Source: a virus
Virus record (IMG/VR): IMGVR_UViG_3300048836_000117
Location: 1-39,210 of that record
Length of the DNA stretch: 39,210 nucleotides
Strand: one strand, 5' to 3'
Shown one piece after another: positions 1 to 8,002 of the stretch; the stretch's first letter is position 1; each line of letters begins with the position of its first letter. The notes beneath the pieces were generated by a model. It did no database searches. It was not told the origin of the DNA and saw only the letters and a program-made list of their open reading frames with translations. The translations under genes and the position numbers were made by a program.

Positions 1-680
1 CGCCTTGGGTGTGTCAGTCGATGGATTTGATGAAAAAGTGAAGATGCTTAAAGCTAGCGGAATGGATGCAAACGCCGCTTTTACAGAAGCGTTTTTACAA
101 CAGGCAGAACAACAAATTGCAACAGTTGGAAGTGTTACAGAACAGACAATATCCAGCTTCAAAAGGTTTGAGGCGAGTTTGCAGAATTTCGGCAATGTTG
201 CCAAAACAACGGCAAGCGGTCCAATTGCTGGAATAGTTGAAAGTTTGGCAGATGGCCTTGATGTGCTATCCGGTAACGATGGATTGACATATCAATTTTA
301 CAATTTGCAACGCGGGCTTGAGTCAAGCAACGGAACTTATGCAGATTATATTGTGGCTCTGAATGAGTCACTTGAAGGAACCGGTCTACTTGTAAGCGCA
401 ACAGGAGAACTTGAAGCGGCTAACGCTAGCGGTTGGGTAAAGCTAAAGAACGTCAGCGACGCAACGGTTATCTTGACAGAATCGGAATATAACGCGGCTA
501 GAGCAACAAGCGGGTGGACTGATGAAATGTACAAGGCTTACCGTGGACTTGGCGAAGTTGAGGATGCGGTTGGCGACTTTACAGAAGCCGTAGGCGTATC
601 AAAAGAAGCAATGACAGAATTGTCTATCTTCATGGCTGGTGAATACGGAAAAGAGATTGACAATTTCAAAGCAGATCATG
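1..680. repeat. Left copy of an imperfect 680-bp terminal overlap
   Basis: Bases 1-680 align without gaps to 38531-39210. I count about 58 mismatches by eye. Bases 217-306 and 554-680 are identical, and the mismatches cluster in 50-216 and 307-553. The alignment stops exactly at the window end, as expected for a circular or circularly permuted genome read past its start. Confidence 0.9.
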
Positions 681-1411
681 CAGACCTGGTGCAAACAGCG
701 CAAGATTATCTTGACAAGATTGATGAACTCGAAGGCAAGAAATATCTTACAGTTGAACAGAAAGACGAACTAGAAGAAACAAAACAGAAGTATGATGAAA
801 CAATTGCGAAGGTTGACGAACTGGCAGCGGCACATGAAGAAGCAACAAAGAGAATACTATACGGTTTGTTAGAGCAACAACTCGCCATGGATGGCGTGAT
901 TACACAAAAAGATTTTGACGTGTTGACAGAACTTGCAAACCGCTGGGGTTTGATTGACGACAAAACAATTGACCTATGGAATGACATGAAAGAAGTCACA
1001 GGCGAGATGGATAACGCCGCGCTTTCCGCTGGCGATATTGCAGATCAACTTGATAGAGTGACAGACAAGTGGGTTGAAGTAACAATTGAGACTCATTATG
1101 TTGGCGACGCTCCTGCGTGGCAAGGAGAACTAAACCCAGGAGCAACTCAAACACAACGTGCTGCTGGCGGTCCTGTCAATGGCGCGTTTGGTTATGGAGA
1201 ATACGGACAGCCAGAAGCATACATGCCGAATGTAGGCGGTGGAAGCGGGCAGGTGGTCAACCCACAGCAACTAATCCAGATGATGCGCGACGCAATGCAA
1301 ACCAGCGGATCAGGTCGAGGTGTTACAATTGAGAATATGAACATATATCCCAATGATGGCACAGGCGCGGTATTATACGGCGCTGAGCGAGCAAAGGCGA
1401 TGGTGTTATGA
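1..1411 (+). CDS. Tape measure protein, C-terminal part (partial at the window edge)
   Basis: The frame is already open at position 2 and continues the gene that starts at 38046 and runs off the other end of the window; joined across the circle the protein would be 631 residues. It sets tail length and lies inside the tail tube. The visible part is alpha-helical, with a charged helical stretch at about residues 215-275 of this part (repeated E, K, D and A) and a Gly-rich C-terminus. A TTG at position 5 is an internal Leu codon, not a start. The stop overlaps the next gene by ATGA. At 631 residues it would be short for a tape measure, which fits a short siphovirus tail. Function is inferred from position between tail chaperones and Dit and from the helical composition. 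Confidence 0.8.
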   Translation, partial: ALGVSVDGFDEKVKMLKASGMDANAAFTEAFLQQAEQQIATVGSVTEQTISSFKRFEASLQNFGNVAKTTASGPIAGIVESLADGLDVLSGNDGLTYQFYNLQRGLESSNGTYADYIVALNESLEGTGLLVSATGELEAANASGWVKLKNVSDATVILTESEYNAARATSGWTDEMYKAYRGLGEVEDAVGDFTEAVGVSKEAMTELSIFMAGEYGKEIDNFKADHADLVQTAQDYLDKIDELEGKKYLTVEQKDELEETKQKYDETIAKVDELAAAHEEATKRILYGLLEQQLAMDGVITQKDFDVLTELANRWGLIDDKTIDLWNDMKEVTGEMDNAALSAGDIADQLDRVTDKWVEVTIETHYVGDAPAWQGELNPGATQTQRAAGGPVNGAFGYGEYGQPEAYMPNVGGGSGQVVNPQQLIQMMRDAMQTSGSGRGVTIENMNIYPNDGTGAVLYGAERAKAMVL

Positions 1412-3858
1412 CAGTAAGCACACAGAAGTATTTTATAGTATCACCTCAAGCGGCAAGCAATATCAACATCAACCCGTCTTTTGAACTTGGTACTACCGGC
1501 TACACAACCGGAGGGACAAACACAATTGCGCGATCTTCTGCCGTCCAGCGACATGGCGTTTATAGCTGCCTTGTAACCTATCAGGACAATGACACGCTTT
1601 TGTCTTATGCTGTAACAATAACAAACGCGGATCATGTTGGATCAGTGTATGTATATATCCCTACTGATTATGACGGAACAGATTTGAAGGTAGGATTCAG
1701 CAATTTTCTTCCGTCATCTGTTGTTTTGGGCGATGTAAATATGACGATCCGCGACAAGTGGCAACGTGTTTTTTCTACAATTGATCCTAGTGCAATGGAC
1801 TTAGGCGGTAGTTTTACTGTTTTTGAAAACGGAACTGCACCAACGGCGGGGAAGTTTATCTATATTGACGCTGTACAGATCGAACTTGGAACAGTACCGA
1901 CAACTTTCATTGATCCAAACAACACCGAAAAGATAAACAAAATCAAGCAGTACGGCTGGAACGGATCACCAAACGCAAGCACGTCATACAGACTAGGAAC
2001 AACCAGATCAGGCGGTGGGCTGGTAGATATTGAAACGTATGCAAAGGTTTTGAACGTTGACGGGTTGGGTATTGGGCCTGTTGAAAACACGAGTACGCAA
2101 CTCACAGATGGAACAGAACGACATCAATCGTCTTACGTAAAATCGAGATACTTCACCATGAGCCTTGTTTTTGAAGGTGCAAGTATTGGAGCAATTGCGG
2201 CTAAACGGTTAGCTTTGACAAATCTCATGAAACCAGATTTAGTACCAGGCAATCAGCTTATAACACTCATGTACGAGGGTTACGATTCATCAGGCTTGAT
2301 TGACAGCGAAACGCTAGAGATAAAATGTGAATATGTTGACGGTTTCTCTCGTGCATCACAACGCATGTACAAAGAGTTTACCGATCTTGTATTCAGGATG
2401 CCGGATGCCTATATCCAAAGCGCGGCTGATACAGGAGCTGTGTTGGGTTATCAATTGGCTGTTGCTGATGCAAACAACATAATAAAGAGATCATCAAGCG
2501 GTGTTTATTCAAAGTTGGGTGCTGCTGGACTTAGCGCGTATGTCTACAAAATAATTGAAGGGCCAGACGGTAGGATTTATATTTGTGGAAACTTTACGAA
2601 CGCCGGTGGTTCTGGTGCTGATTATATTACAGCTTACGATCCAGTTGCAGACACGTTTGATGATCTTGGCACAAGTCCAGACGCAATAGTGAACGATATA
2701 ATTTTTGATGCAAAAGGCAATCTTTGGGCTTGCGGTAACTTTGCAAACATAGGCGGGTCTGCTATTGCAAAAATAGCGTATATGACCGTTGGAACGACAA
2801 CATGGAACGCCTTAGGTACTGGACTGAACAACAACGGCAAGGCTATGGCCTTTGATATGTACGGAAATTTGTTTGTAACCGGTGAGTTTACCGCAGCTGG
2901 TGGAGTTGCAAATACAGTGTATATAGCTTATTGGGACGGTTCTGCATGGAAAGCAATAGGCACAGGATTACAGGCTCGCGGGCTTGGAATTGCGATAAAC
3001 AAAGGAAATTTAGGGATCGTTGTTGGAGAATTTACAGATGCGGGAGGTGTATCAAATACCAGCAAGATAGCATTGTTTACAAGAATTGGCTTTTTTTCTG
3101 CTGGTAGCGCAAATGCTACCGCAACCAGAGTAGCGGTAGATAATCAAGACAATTTTTACGTTGTTGGGTCATTTACTACAATTGGCGGAGTTTCGTATCA
3201 GTTTTTTGCTAAATACATTACCAATTCCGGTTGGCAAAATTCTGGATTTGTGTTCGACGGCACTGGCATTCTGTATGTTTCGTACGACAAGGAAACAGAT
3301 AAAGTATATTTTATGGGTGACTATACAACCATAAACGGCATAACCGTACTTGATAAAACGATTGAGTATGTTTCACCTGGAATTTTTATACCGCTTGATG
3401 TTGATCTTCCTGGTGCTGGAATTGCAGCATCTTTGTTGACCTCAAAAAACGGTACTTTGTACGTTGGTCATTCTGCGACAGGTGACGCATATACCGCAAG
3501 CGTTACTGTGCCAAGTATAATAAGCGCAAAAAGCTACCCGATAATTACCGCAACCGGGCCGGGTACAATCTGGCAGATAAAAAACTATCTGACAGGCAAA
3601 GCGATCTATTTCAAGGGGCTGACATTGGCGAATGGTGAGGTTGTCACGTTTGATTTTAGACCTGGCAAGATAACAATGGAGTCAAGTTTTAGAGGATCTG
3701 TTCTGTCCTATGTTCTACCTGGGTCGGACTACGATTTTGAACTATTGCCAGGAAACAACAACGTATCAGCGTTTATGTACGGCTCAACAACGGCCGCAAG
3801 CGGTATCGTTGCAACTTGGAAGCAAAACTACCACAGCATAGACGGGGCGCAACTATGA
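1408..3858 (+). CDS. Distal tail (Dit-type) protein with inserted carbohydrate-binding-like module and beta-propeller
   Basis: An 816-residue protein directly after the tape measure gene, the usual Dit position. Residues about 17-170 resemble a CBM_4_9-like jelly roll (NPSFELGT, a Trp-Gln-Arg strand, IYIDAVQIELG). About 205-335 and the last 110 residues look like the two halves of a siphovirus tail-component/Dit fold. Between them, about 345-700, are seven units of roughly 45-50 residues. Most carry a G-(N/E/S)-F-T-x-x-GG turn (CGNFTNAGG, TGEFTAAGG, VGEFTDAGG); the last two are more diverged. This predicts a seven-bladed propeller. Dit proteins form the hub ring at the tail tip, and 'evolved' Dits with carbohydrate-binding inserts are known; the propeller insert is inferred. 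It probably contributes to host surface binding. Start and stop overlap the neighbours by ATGA. Confidence 0.75.
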   Translation: MTVSTQKYFIVSPQAASNININPSFELGTTGYTTGGTNTIARSSAVQRHGVYSCLVTYQDNDTLLSYAVTITNADHVGSVYVYIPTDYDGTDLKVGFSNFLPSSVVLGDVNMTIRDKWQRVFSTIDPSAMDLGGSFTVFENGTAPTAGKFIYIDAVQIELGTVPTTFIDPNNTEKINKIKQYGWNGSPNASTSYRLGTTRSGGGLVDIETYAKVLNVDGLGIGPVENTSTQLTDGTERHQSSYVKSRYFTMSLVFEGASIGAIAAKRLALTNLMKPDLVPGNQLITLMYEGYDSSGLIDSETLEIKCEYVDGFSRASQRMYKEFTDLVFRMPDAYIQSAADTGAVLGYQLAVADANNIIKRSSSGVYSKLGAAGLSAYVYKIIEGPDGRIYICGNFTNAGGSGADYITAYDPVADTFDDLGTSPDAIVNDIIFDAKGNLWACGNFANIGGSAIAKIAYMTVGTTTWNALGTGLNNNGKAMAFDMYGNLFVTGEFTAAGGVANTVYIAYWDGSAWKAIGTGLQARGLGIAINKGNLGIVVGEFTDAGGVSNTSKIALFTRIGFFSAGSANATATRVAVDNQDNFYVVGSFTTIGGVSYQFFAKYITNSGWQNSGFVFDGTGILYVSYDKETDKVYFMGDYTTINGITVLDKTIEYVSPGIFIPLDVDLPGAGIAASLLTSKNGTLYVGHSATGDAYTASVTVPSIISAKSYPIITATGPGTIWQIKNYLTGKAIYFKGLTLANGEVVTFDFRPGKITMESSFRGSVLSYVLPGSDYDFELLPGNNNVSAFMYGSTTAASGIVATWKQNYHSIDGAQL

Positions 3859-4949
3859 GTTATCAAGTGATTGTAAAGACACCGACAGGAATACCGATCA
3901 AGGTATTGACACAATTTGTCAGCTTGAAAGGTGGGCGGTTTGACAGGTCTTATCAGGCGCTTGAGATTGTCATACCACAATCGGAAGAGTTACCGGTTGG
4001 GACTTTTTACGATGACATGATACTTGAGTTATGGCGCTCACAAGATGGTTCGATGGTGCTGGATGGTGAAACGGCTTACTTGTTGCGCAAAGTAAATTAT
4101 AAGCGTGAAGGTAAACAGGACGTTATCTATCTAAGAGCCTATGACCTGATTTATCTTTTGGACGGTCGGGAAGTAGAATACGCGGCTGGATCAAGTCAAG
4201 CAGTGAAATCAGACGTAGCCTGTGATTTTATAAAGGAAGTTATTAGAGAGAATTTTACAACCGCCACAGACACAACGCGCCGTATATCGTCAAGCTATTT
4301 TACCGTTGCGGCTGATGATGGATTTGGAGCAACGATAACAAAGGCTTTCAGCCGTCAATACGTTTACCCGCTGCTACAAAATCTTTGCGAACAAAGCAGG
4401 GACGCTGGCACTTGGGTTACTTTTGACGTTGTTTACGGCGGCACTTTACCGGCACAATTTAGAACGTTTGTCGGACAACGCGGGAACGATCTTAGAACAA
4501 GCCTGCTTATCAGCGACAAAGCTGGTAACCTTGCTAATCCGTCTATTGATTGGGATTACACAGATGAGCGCAATGCGGCTTATATGGCTGGTAAGGGAGA
4601 AGGCGCAGACAGGGCGATTGGTTCGGCGGTCGGTGATAGAGCAACGCGCTCCCCGTGGTCACGTCGTGAAGTTATCAGTGAGAATTTCCAAACGGAAACA
4701 ACCGCGTTATTAGACAACGAAGCACGCGCATTACTTGAGAAATACAAACCGCGTGTACTGTTTACTGGTGAAATCGTGCAGACAGAAGGTACGCGCTACG
4801 GCGTAAACTGGAATTATGGCGACTACGTACGCGCTCAATATCTCGGCTTTGCATTTGATTGTCGTGTTATTGGATACAATATTGAGTACAGCAATTCTGG
4901 CGGCACGATAACCGACAAAGTGACAGCCTACCTACGGAGTGACACATGA
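3855..4949 (+). CDS. Tail hub/baseplate protein, Gp37-like
   Basis: The start at 3855 is chosen over an upstream in-frame start at 3816 because it gives an ATGA overlap with the Dit gene. The 364-residue product resembles siphovirus 'ReqiPepy6 Gp37-like' tail proteins: a beta-rich N-terminus (YQVIVKTPTGIPI), a middle with ISSSYFTVAADDGFG, and a C-terminal beta domain ending in VTAYLRSDT. These proteins occupy the Tal/hub position at the tail tip. The order tape measure, Dit, hub supports the call. No peptidase or lysozyme motif is visible. The gene runs into 4946 with an ATGA overlap. Confidence 0.65.
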   Translation: MSYQVIVKTPTGIPIKVLTQFVSLKGGRFDRSYQALEIVIPQSEELPVGTFYDDMILELWRSQDGSMVLDGETAYLLRKVNYKREGKQDVIYLRAYDLIYLLDGREVEYAAGSSQAVKSDVACDFIKEVIRENFTTATDTTRRISSSYFTVAADDGFGATITKAFSRQYVYPLLQNLCEQSRDAGTWVTFDVVYGGTLPAQFRTFVGQRGNDLRTSLLISDKAGNLANPSIDWDYTDERNAAYMAGKGEGADRAIGSAVGDRATRSPWSRREVISENFQTETTALLDNEARALLEKYKPRVLFTGEIVQTEGTRYGVNWNYGDYVRAQYLGFAFDCRVIGYNIEYSNSGGTITDKVTAYLRSDT

Positions 4950-5374
4950 TAGAGATGATGCGAGAAATACGCAAATTACAAGATCAGATTGACGCGCTTA
5001 GGACTATCGAGGTAGGCGGTATTTGGAAAACATGGACGCCTACGCTCGGCGGGTTTTCTGCCAATCCAACAAACTCAACTTACGTATACACAACAATAGG
5101 CAATACCGCGATTGTATCGGTAAATCAGGGAACATCCGGGACTAGCAATGACACTATTTTTACAATTACATCTCCGGTTATTCCTTCACTAATTAACGGC
5201 GCTGGTGTTTGGTCTTATGCTGTTGATAACGGAACAGCTCTTACAACTCCAGGCAGAATAAGCGTAGCAAAAACAACAGGTATAATAAGTTTATTCAAGG
5301 ATTCAGCAAGTGGCGCATGGACTAATAGCGGAAACAAACGCGCTATTTTTACGGTAGTTTTTGAGATAGGATAA
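4946..5374 (+). CDS. Small tail fibre/tip protein
   Basis: A 142-residue product. The first 20 residues (EMMREIRKLQDQIDALRTIE) form a short heptad-like coiled coil typical of trimeric fibres. A WTPTLGGFSANP motif follows and then a Ser/Thr/Gly-rich beta region, a pattern common in receptor-binding tip domains of Gram-positive phages. It overlaps the hub gene by ATGA and precedes the lysis module. The role in adsorption is inferred from architecture and position. Confidence 0.55.
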   Translation: MIEMMREIRKLQDQIDALRTIEVGGIWKTWTPTLGGFSANPTNSTYVYTTIGNTAIVSVNQGTSGTSNDTIFTITSPVIPSLINGAGVWSYAVDNGTALTTPGRISVAKTTGIISLFKDSASGAWTNSGNKRAIFTVVFEIG

Positions 5375-5381
5375 GGATAAA

Positions 5382-6131
5382 ATGACGACTAAAAAAGGGT
5401 ATGTTGAAAATAAAGTAAGCACAGGTAATCCAAACACAGTGGACTACGTTTGGATTGAATGTATCAAGGGGGATCAGTACATCAATGGTCATCGTGACAA
5501 GTGGAACGCTTTACCTGCTGACAAACGCGGTATTGTGCATAAGGTTTATCTGGATGCTGAACCTAAAGCAGGTGACAGGAACGGATCAAAACTGCATGAA
5601 CTTATCAGTGATTTGCAACTGTCAAGTGTAAATCTTGGCGCTCCGCTGATTGTAGATATATTTGATTTCAAAGGCGGCGCTCAATTCGCTTTGGCAGACA
5701 TCAATTATTATTTCAAATATCTGGTTGACCACAACATCAATTTTTCAAAGAAACCATTGATCCGCATCCAGATTGGCAATTGGGAAACATGGTATAGAGA
5801 CCACCAGCCGGAAGCAGAAAAGCTACTGACTTATGCTGATGTTCTTTTGGTTCAATGGAGCAACGTACCGGATACGCTCACAAAGATAGGCAAACCGAAA
5901 TGGCAGGAATACGCTAATGGTCTTATACGCTATGACAGCACAGCGCAATGGCTTGTTGATCCTGTCATCCCGCCAGTCGATCCCGACCCAGACCCAGAGC
6001 CGGAACCAGACCAAGAGCCAACAGACATTGTAATCAATCTACCCGGAGAATACGAAGTAGACCTGACCATGACTGTGTTTGGCATACCGTTCAAGATCAC
6101 CGGAAAGGTGAAGGCGGTCGAAAATGAGTAA
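5382..6131 (+). CDS. GH25-like barrel protein, possibly degenerate, with acidic linker and C-terminal domain
   Basis: A 249-residue protein next to a clear GH25 lysozyme. About residues 20-195 read like a lysozyme-type TIM barrel (PLIVDIFDFKGG, KKPLIRIQIGNWETWY, ADVLLVQWSNV, PKWQEYANGLIRYD), but the GH25 Asp-x-Glu pair is not obvious. A linker of alternating Pro and acidic residues follows (PDPDPEPEPDQEP), then a 40-residue beta-like domain. It could be a tail-associated cell-wall binding protein or a second lysin using different residues. The ribosome site before 5382 is weak (AAGGAT). Its end overlaps the endolysin start by 8 bases. Confidence 0.45.
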   Translation: MTTKKGYVENKVSTGNPNTVDYVWIECIKGDQYINGHRDKWNALPADKRGIVHKVYLDAEPKAGDRNGSKLHELISDLQLSSVNLGAPLIVDIFDFKGGAQFALADINYYFKYLVDHNINFSKKPLIRIQIGNWETWYRDHQPEAEKLLTYADVLLVQWSNVPDTLTKIGKPKWQEYANGLIRYDSTAQWLVDPVIPPVDPDPDPEPEPDQEPTDIVINLPGEYEVDLTMTVFGIPFKITGKVKAVENE

Positions 6132-6879
6132 CAGAGTATTTGGCGCAGACGTTTCAACTTATCAGCGTAGCGATAACGTACCCGGAGAACCAAAGCCGGA
6201 ATTGCTGATTGACGATGAAAGCTATGTGTTCGTAAAATCAAGCCAGGATAACTATATCGATCCTGATTTCACCTGGTGGTATGTGCGCATGATCGGCAAG
6301 AAGCCGCTGAGTGCTTACCATTTTGGAAACTACATGAAAGCGGCACAGCCGCAAGCGCAATACTTTGGCAATATTATCAGACAATATCCGCTCGATTTTC
6401 AAGGCGTGCTTGACTTTGAGAAAACAGCCAGATACGGCGAACTACCAGCGGCTTACAATTGCGTGCAGTGGTGCCTTGATTTTGGTGATGAATATAAGCA
6501 CCAGTTTGGAAACTGGCCTATCTTTTACGGTAACGGATCCACTGTTTTATACTTCATGAAATCAGGACACAAGCGGTTATCTGATTTGTTTGAGTGGCCT
6601 TTATGGATTGCTTACCCGGGACCGGAAGAACATATCTACAAGTACAAGTATCTCGGCGGTTGGGATCGGTTTACTTTCTGGCAGTTCACTTGGAACGCTC
6701 CCGGGTACGCTAACGGCGTTGAAACTGCAAGCCTTGATTACAATTATTTCAACGGCGATCAAGCTGCATTTGACAAGTTTATCGGTAAGGATGTTGTCGA
6801 ACCACCGGTTACACCAAACTTTGACGCTTATCACATGATGGCGCTCGAAGCCATTGAAGGCATGAGAAACACGCGGTAA
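6124..6879 (+). CDS. Endolysin, glycoside hydrolase family 25 (N-acetylmuramidase)
   Basis: A 251-residue protein with GH25 hallmarks: FGADVSTYQ near the start (Asp9), GVLDFEK with Asp97 and Glu99 as the expected catalytic pair, FWQFTW, and a late Asp-Tyr-Asn-Tyr-Phe-Asn-Gly close to the family's usual C-terminal strand. GH25 enzymes cleave the MurNAc-GlcNAc bond of peptidoglycan. The catalytic domain fills nearly the whole protein, with about 40 residues left at the C-terminus, so there is no large wall-binding module. There is no signal peptide, consistent with holin-dependent release. Membrane-protein genes follow directly. Confidence 0.85.
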   Translation: MSNRVFGADVSTYQRSDNVPGEPKPELLIDDESYVFVKSSQDNYIDPDFTWWYVRMIGKKPLSAYHFGNYMKAAQPQAQYFGNIIRQYPLDFQGVLDFEKTARYGELPAAYNCVQWCLDFGDEYKHQFGNWPIFYGNGSTVLYFMKSGHKRLSDLFEWPLWIAYPGPEEHIYKYKYLGGWDRFTFWQFTWNAPGYANGVETASLDYNYFNGDQAAFDKFIGKDVVEPPVTPNFDAYHMMALEAIEGMRNTR

Positions 6880-6904
6880 CTTTTCAAACTTACAGTTAAT
6901 CGTA

Positions 6905-6913
6905 TGTTACAAT
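6905..6913 (+). promoter_or_regulatory. Extended -10 promoter before the holin genes
   Basis: TGTTACAAT is an extended -10 box with no convincing -35. The predicted start near 6920 gives a leader of about 50 bases containing the 6924-6944 hairpin and a GGAG site before 6970. Confidence 0.5.
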
Positions 6914-6923
6914 GATATAAACA

Positions 6924-6944
6924 AATAGACATTTATTGTCTATT
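6924..6944 (+). promoter_or_regulatory. Perfect 8-bp inverted repeat in the holin leader
   Basis: AATAGACA and TGTCTATT flank a 5-base loop just downstream of the predicted transcription start. It could be an operator or an RNA hairpin. There is no U-run, so it is not a terminator. Confidence 0.5.
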
Positions 6945-6969
6945 ACAGGATACAGAAACAGGAGTAAAA

Positions 6970-7314
6970 ATGTTTGAACAAACCTTACTTTTAGTAGCAA
7001 CACTCGTTGGCTTCGCCGCGTTGTTTGCCGTACTTATCAACATCGGTAAGACCGTAGGATTTATCAAAGACGGTGATGCGCCCATGTGGAGTACCGGGCT
7101 GAACTTGGCGCTGGTCCTTGTCGTATATGCTTTCCGTATCTTCCGGCCTGAATTTGACTTTGCAACCGTTGACCCTATCGCCCAGGAAGTGGCAACTGTT
7201 GGCGCCTATATTTTGACTTTCGTTTCACAACTGCTTGTTTCCAAACTGACAAATTATGCAGTCAAGGGTACGCCGGTTGTTGGCAAGAGCTTTAGCAACG
7301 AAAAGAAGGGATAA
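6970..7314 (+). CDS. Holin-like membrane protein
   Basis: A 114-residue protein with hydrophobic segments at about 5-27 (LLLVATLVGFAALFAVL), 44-60 (LNLALVLVVYAF) and 75-92 (VGAYILTFVSQLLV), and a charged tail (NEKKG). It lies directly after the endolysin gene, the normal place for a holin that permeabilises the membrane and times lysis. A good GGAG site lies 6 bases upstream. Function rests on topology and position; no family motif was recognised. Confidence 0.6.
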   Translation: MFEQTLLLVATLVGFAALFAVLINIGKTVGFIKDGDAPMWSTGLNLALVLVVYAFRIFRPEFDFATVDPIAQEVATVGAYILTFVSQLLVSKLTNYAVKGTPVVGKSFSNEKKG

Positions 7315-7326
7315 TTCGGGGGGATC

Positions 7327-7593
7327 ATGGATGCAAGCATAGTAAGCGCATTAGTGCAAGCCGGTTCTGCTGGACTGGTGTTGATAACAGTAATCTATTT
7401 TCTAAAATTCATTGAGGCGAGAGACAAACAATGGCAGGAGTTTTTTACGAAAATGAATAGCCAGGATAACGAAGTTTTACGAGAGTTACGCCAAACCATG
7501 ACAGCTGTCAGGGACGAACTGATTTGCTTGCGTAACGACTTCGAGCGCCACGATGATCGGGAGCGTGGAAATGAACGGCGAAAATCTACATAA
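7327..7593 (+). CDS. XhlA-like small membrane protein (lysis accessory)
   Basis: An 88-residue protein with one N-terminal hydrophobic segment (SALVQAGSAGLVLITVIYFL) followed by a long charged helix (EVLRELRQTMTAVRDELICLRNDFERH) likely to coil. The architecture resembles XhlA/haemolysin-type partners of holins, although those usually carry the membrane helix at the C-terminus. It lies 12 bases after the holin candidate and is preceded by a G-rich ribosome site. A membrane role in lysis is inferred. Confidence 0.5.
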   Translation: MDASIVSALVQAGSAGLVLITVIYFLKFIEARDKQWQEFFTKMNSQDNEVLRELRQTMTAVRDELICLRNDFERHDDRERGNERRKST

Positions 7594-7690
7594 CGAACGT
7601 CCGAAGGAATTGGTAAAAGCTCGTCTTTTTGGTTGGGGTACTGTTGTACTAATGGCATTGATAATCGCTTATAATTTGCTTACTCTGTGA
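7571..7690 (+). CDS. 39-residue single-pass membrane protein in the lysis cassette
   Basis: The ORF begins at an ATG inside the end of the preceding gene (23-base overlap) with a GGGAG site about 9 bases upstream. It encodes a short polar N-terminus with several basic residues (RPKELVKARLF) and one hydrophobic helix (GWGTVVLMALIIAYNLL). Spacing, overlap and hydrophobicity suggest a third small lysis protein or holin partner. Confidence 0.5.
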   Translation: MNGENLHNERPKELVKARLFGWGTVVLMALIIAYNLLTL

Positions 7691-7702
7691 TATAATAAAT
7701 CA

Positions 7703-7795
7703 TCACATGGAAATTAGTTAGCTGCTTTAGAAATACCGCGCTAACTTTCATTTCACCTCCCGCAAGCGGCGTCCTGAGAAATCCGACGCCGTTTT
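7703..7795 (+). ncRNA. Candidate small RNA 1 (promoter to terminator)
   Basis: An extended -10 (TGATATAAT, 7688-7696) predicts a start near 7703. The unit ends at a hairpin with a 7-bp stem (CGGCGTC 7767-7773, GACGCCG 7785-7791) and a T-run. Inside is another 7-bp inverted repeat (AGTTAGC 7716-7722, GCTAACT 7740-7746). No ORF is evident. It may instead be only the terminated leader of downstream genes. Confidence 0.35.
7767..7795 (+). terminator. Rho-independent terminator after the lysis genes
   Basis: A 7-bp GC-rich stem with an 11-base loop is followed by TTTT, ending late-gene transcription downstream of the small lysis ORF. Confidence 0.75.
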
Positions 7796-7816
7796 GCTAT
7801 GTGGTACAATGTGATT

Positions 7817-7899
7817 GCTCAGTCAAAACGTTTTGTCTTTTCCGATCTGCCATGTGTAGACACGGACTCAGTCAGGCCTTACAATGGCCTGATTTGTTT
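7817..7899 (+). ncRNA. Candidate small RNA 2 (promoter to terminator)
   Basis: An extended -10 (TGGTACAAT, 7802-7810) predicts a start near 7817. A terminator with a 7-bp stem (TCAGGCC 7872-7878, GGCCTGA 7886-7892) and TTTGTTTT follows about 80 bases later. The interval holds two copies of CTCAGTCA and the palindrome AAAACGTTTT and has no credible ORF. Confidence 0.35.
7872..7899 (+). terminator. Rho-independent terminator
   Basis: A 7-bp stem with a 7-base loop is followed by a T-rich tail, located between two extended -10 boxes. Confidence 0.65.
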
Positions 7900-7927
7900 T
7901 GTGTATCACTTTAGGGTGACATGCCTA

Positions 7928-7936
7928 TGTTACAAT
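7928..7936 (+). promoter_or_regulatory. Extended -10 promoter six bases before an ATG
   Basis: TGTTACAAT ends at 7936 and the ATG of a 19-codon leader ORF is at 7943. The predicted transcript starts at or next to that ATG, the same spacing as at the homing endonuclease genes. Confidence 0.55.
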
Positions 7937-7942
7937 AAGCGT

Positions 7943-8002
7943 ATGGTGAAATCAAACAAAACAGACAGACATAAGAGGGATTATGAAGCTACAAGAAACT
8001 AA
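7943..8002 (+). CDS. Leaderless 19-residue leader peptide
   Basis: A basic, hydrophilic peptide (MVKSNKTDRHKRDYEATRN) that would be read from a transcript beginning at or near its own ATG. It overlaps the metallophosphoesterase start at 7983 by 20 bases and contains that gene's AGAGGG ribosome site, so it could couple translation. It may have no function of its own. Confidence 0.4.
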   Translation: MVKSNKTDRHKRDYEATRN

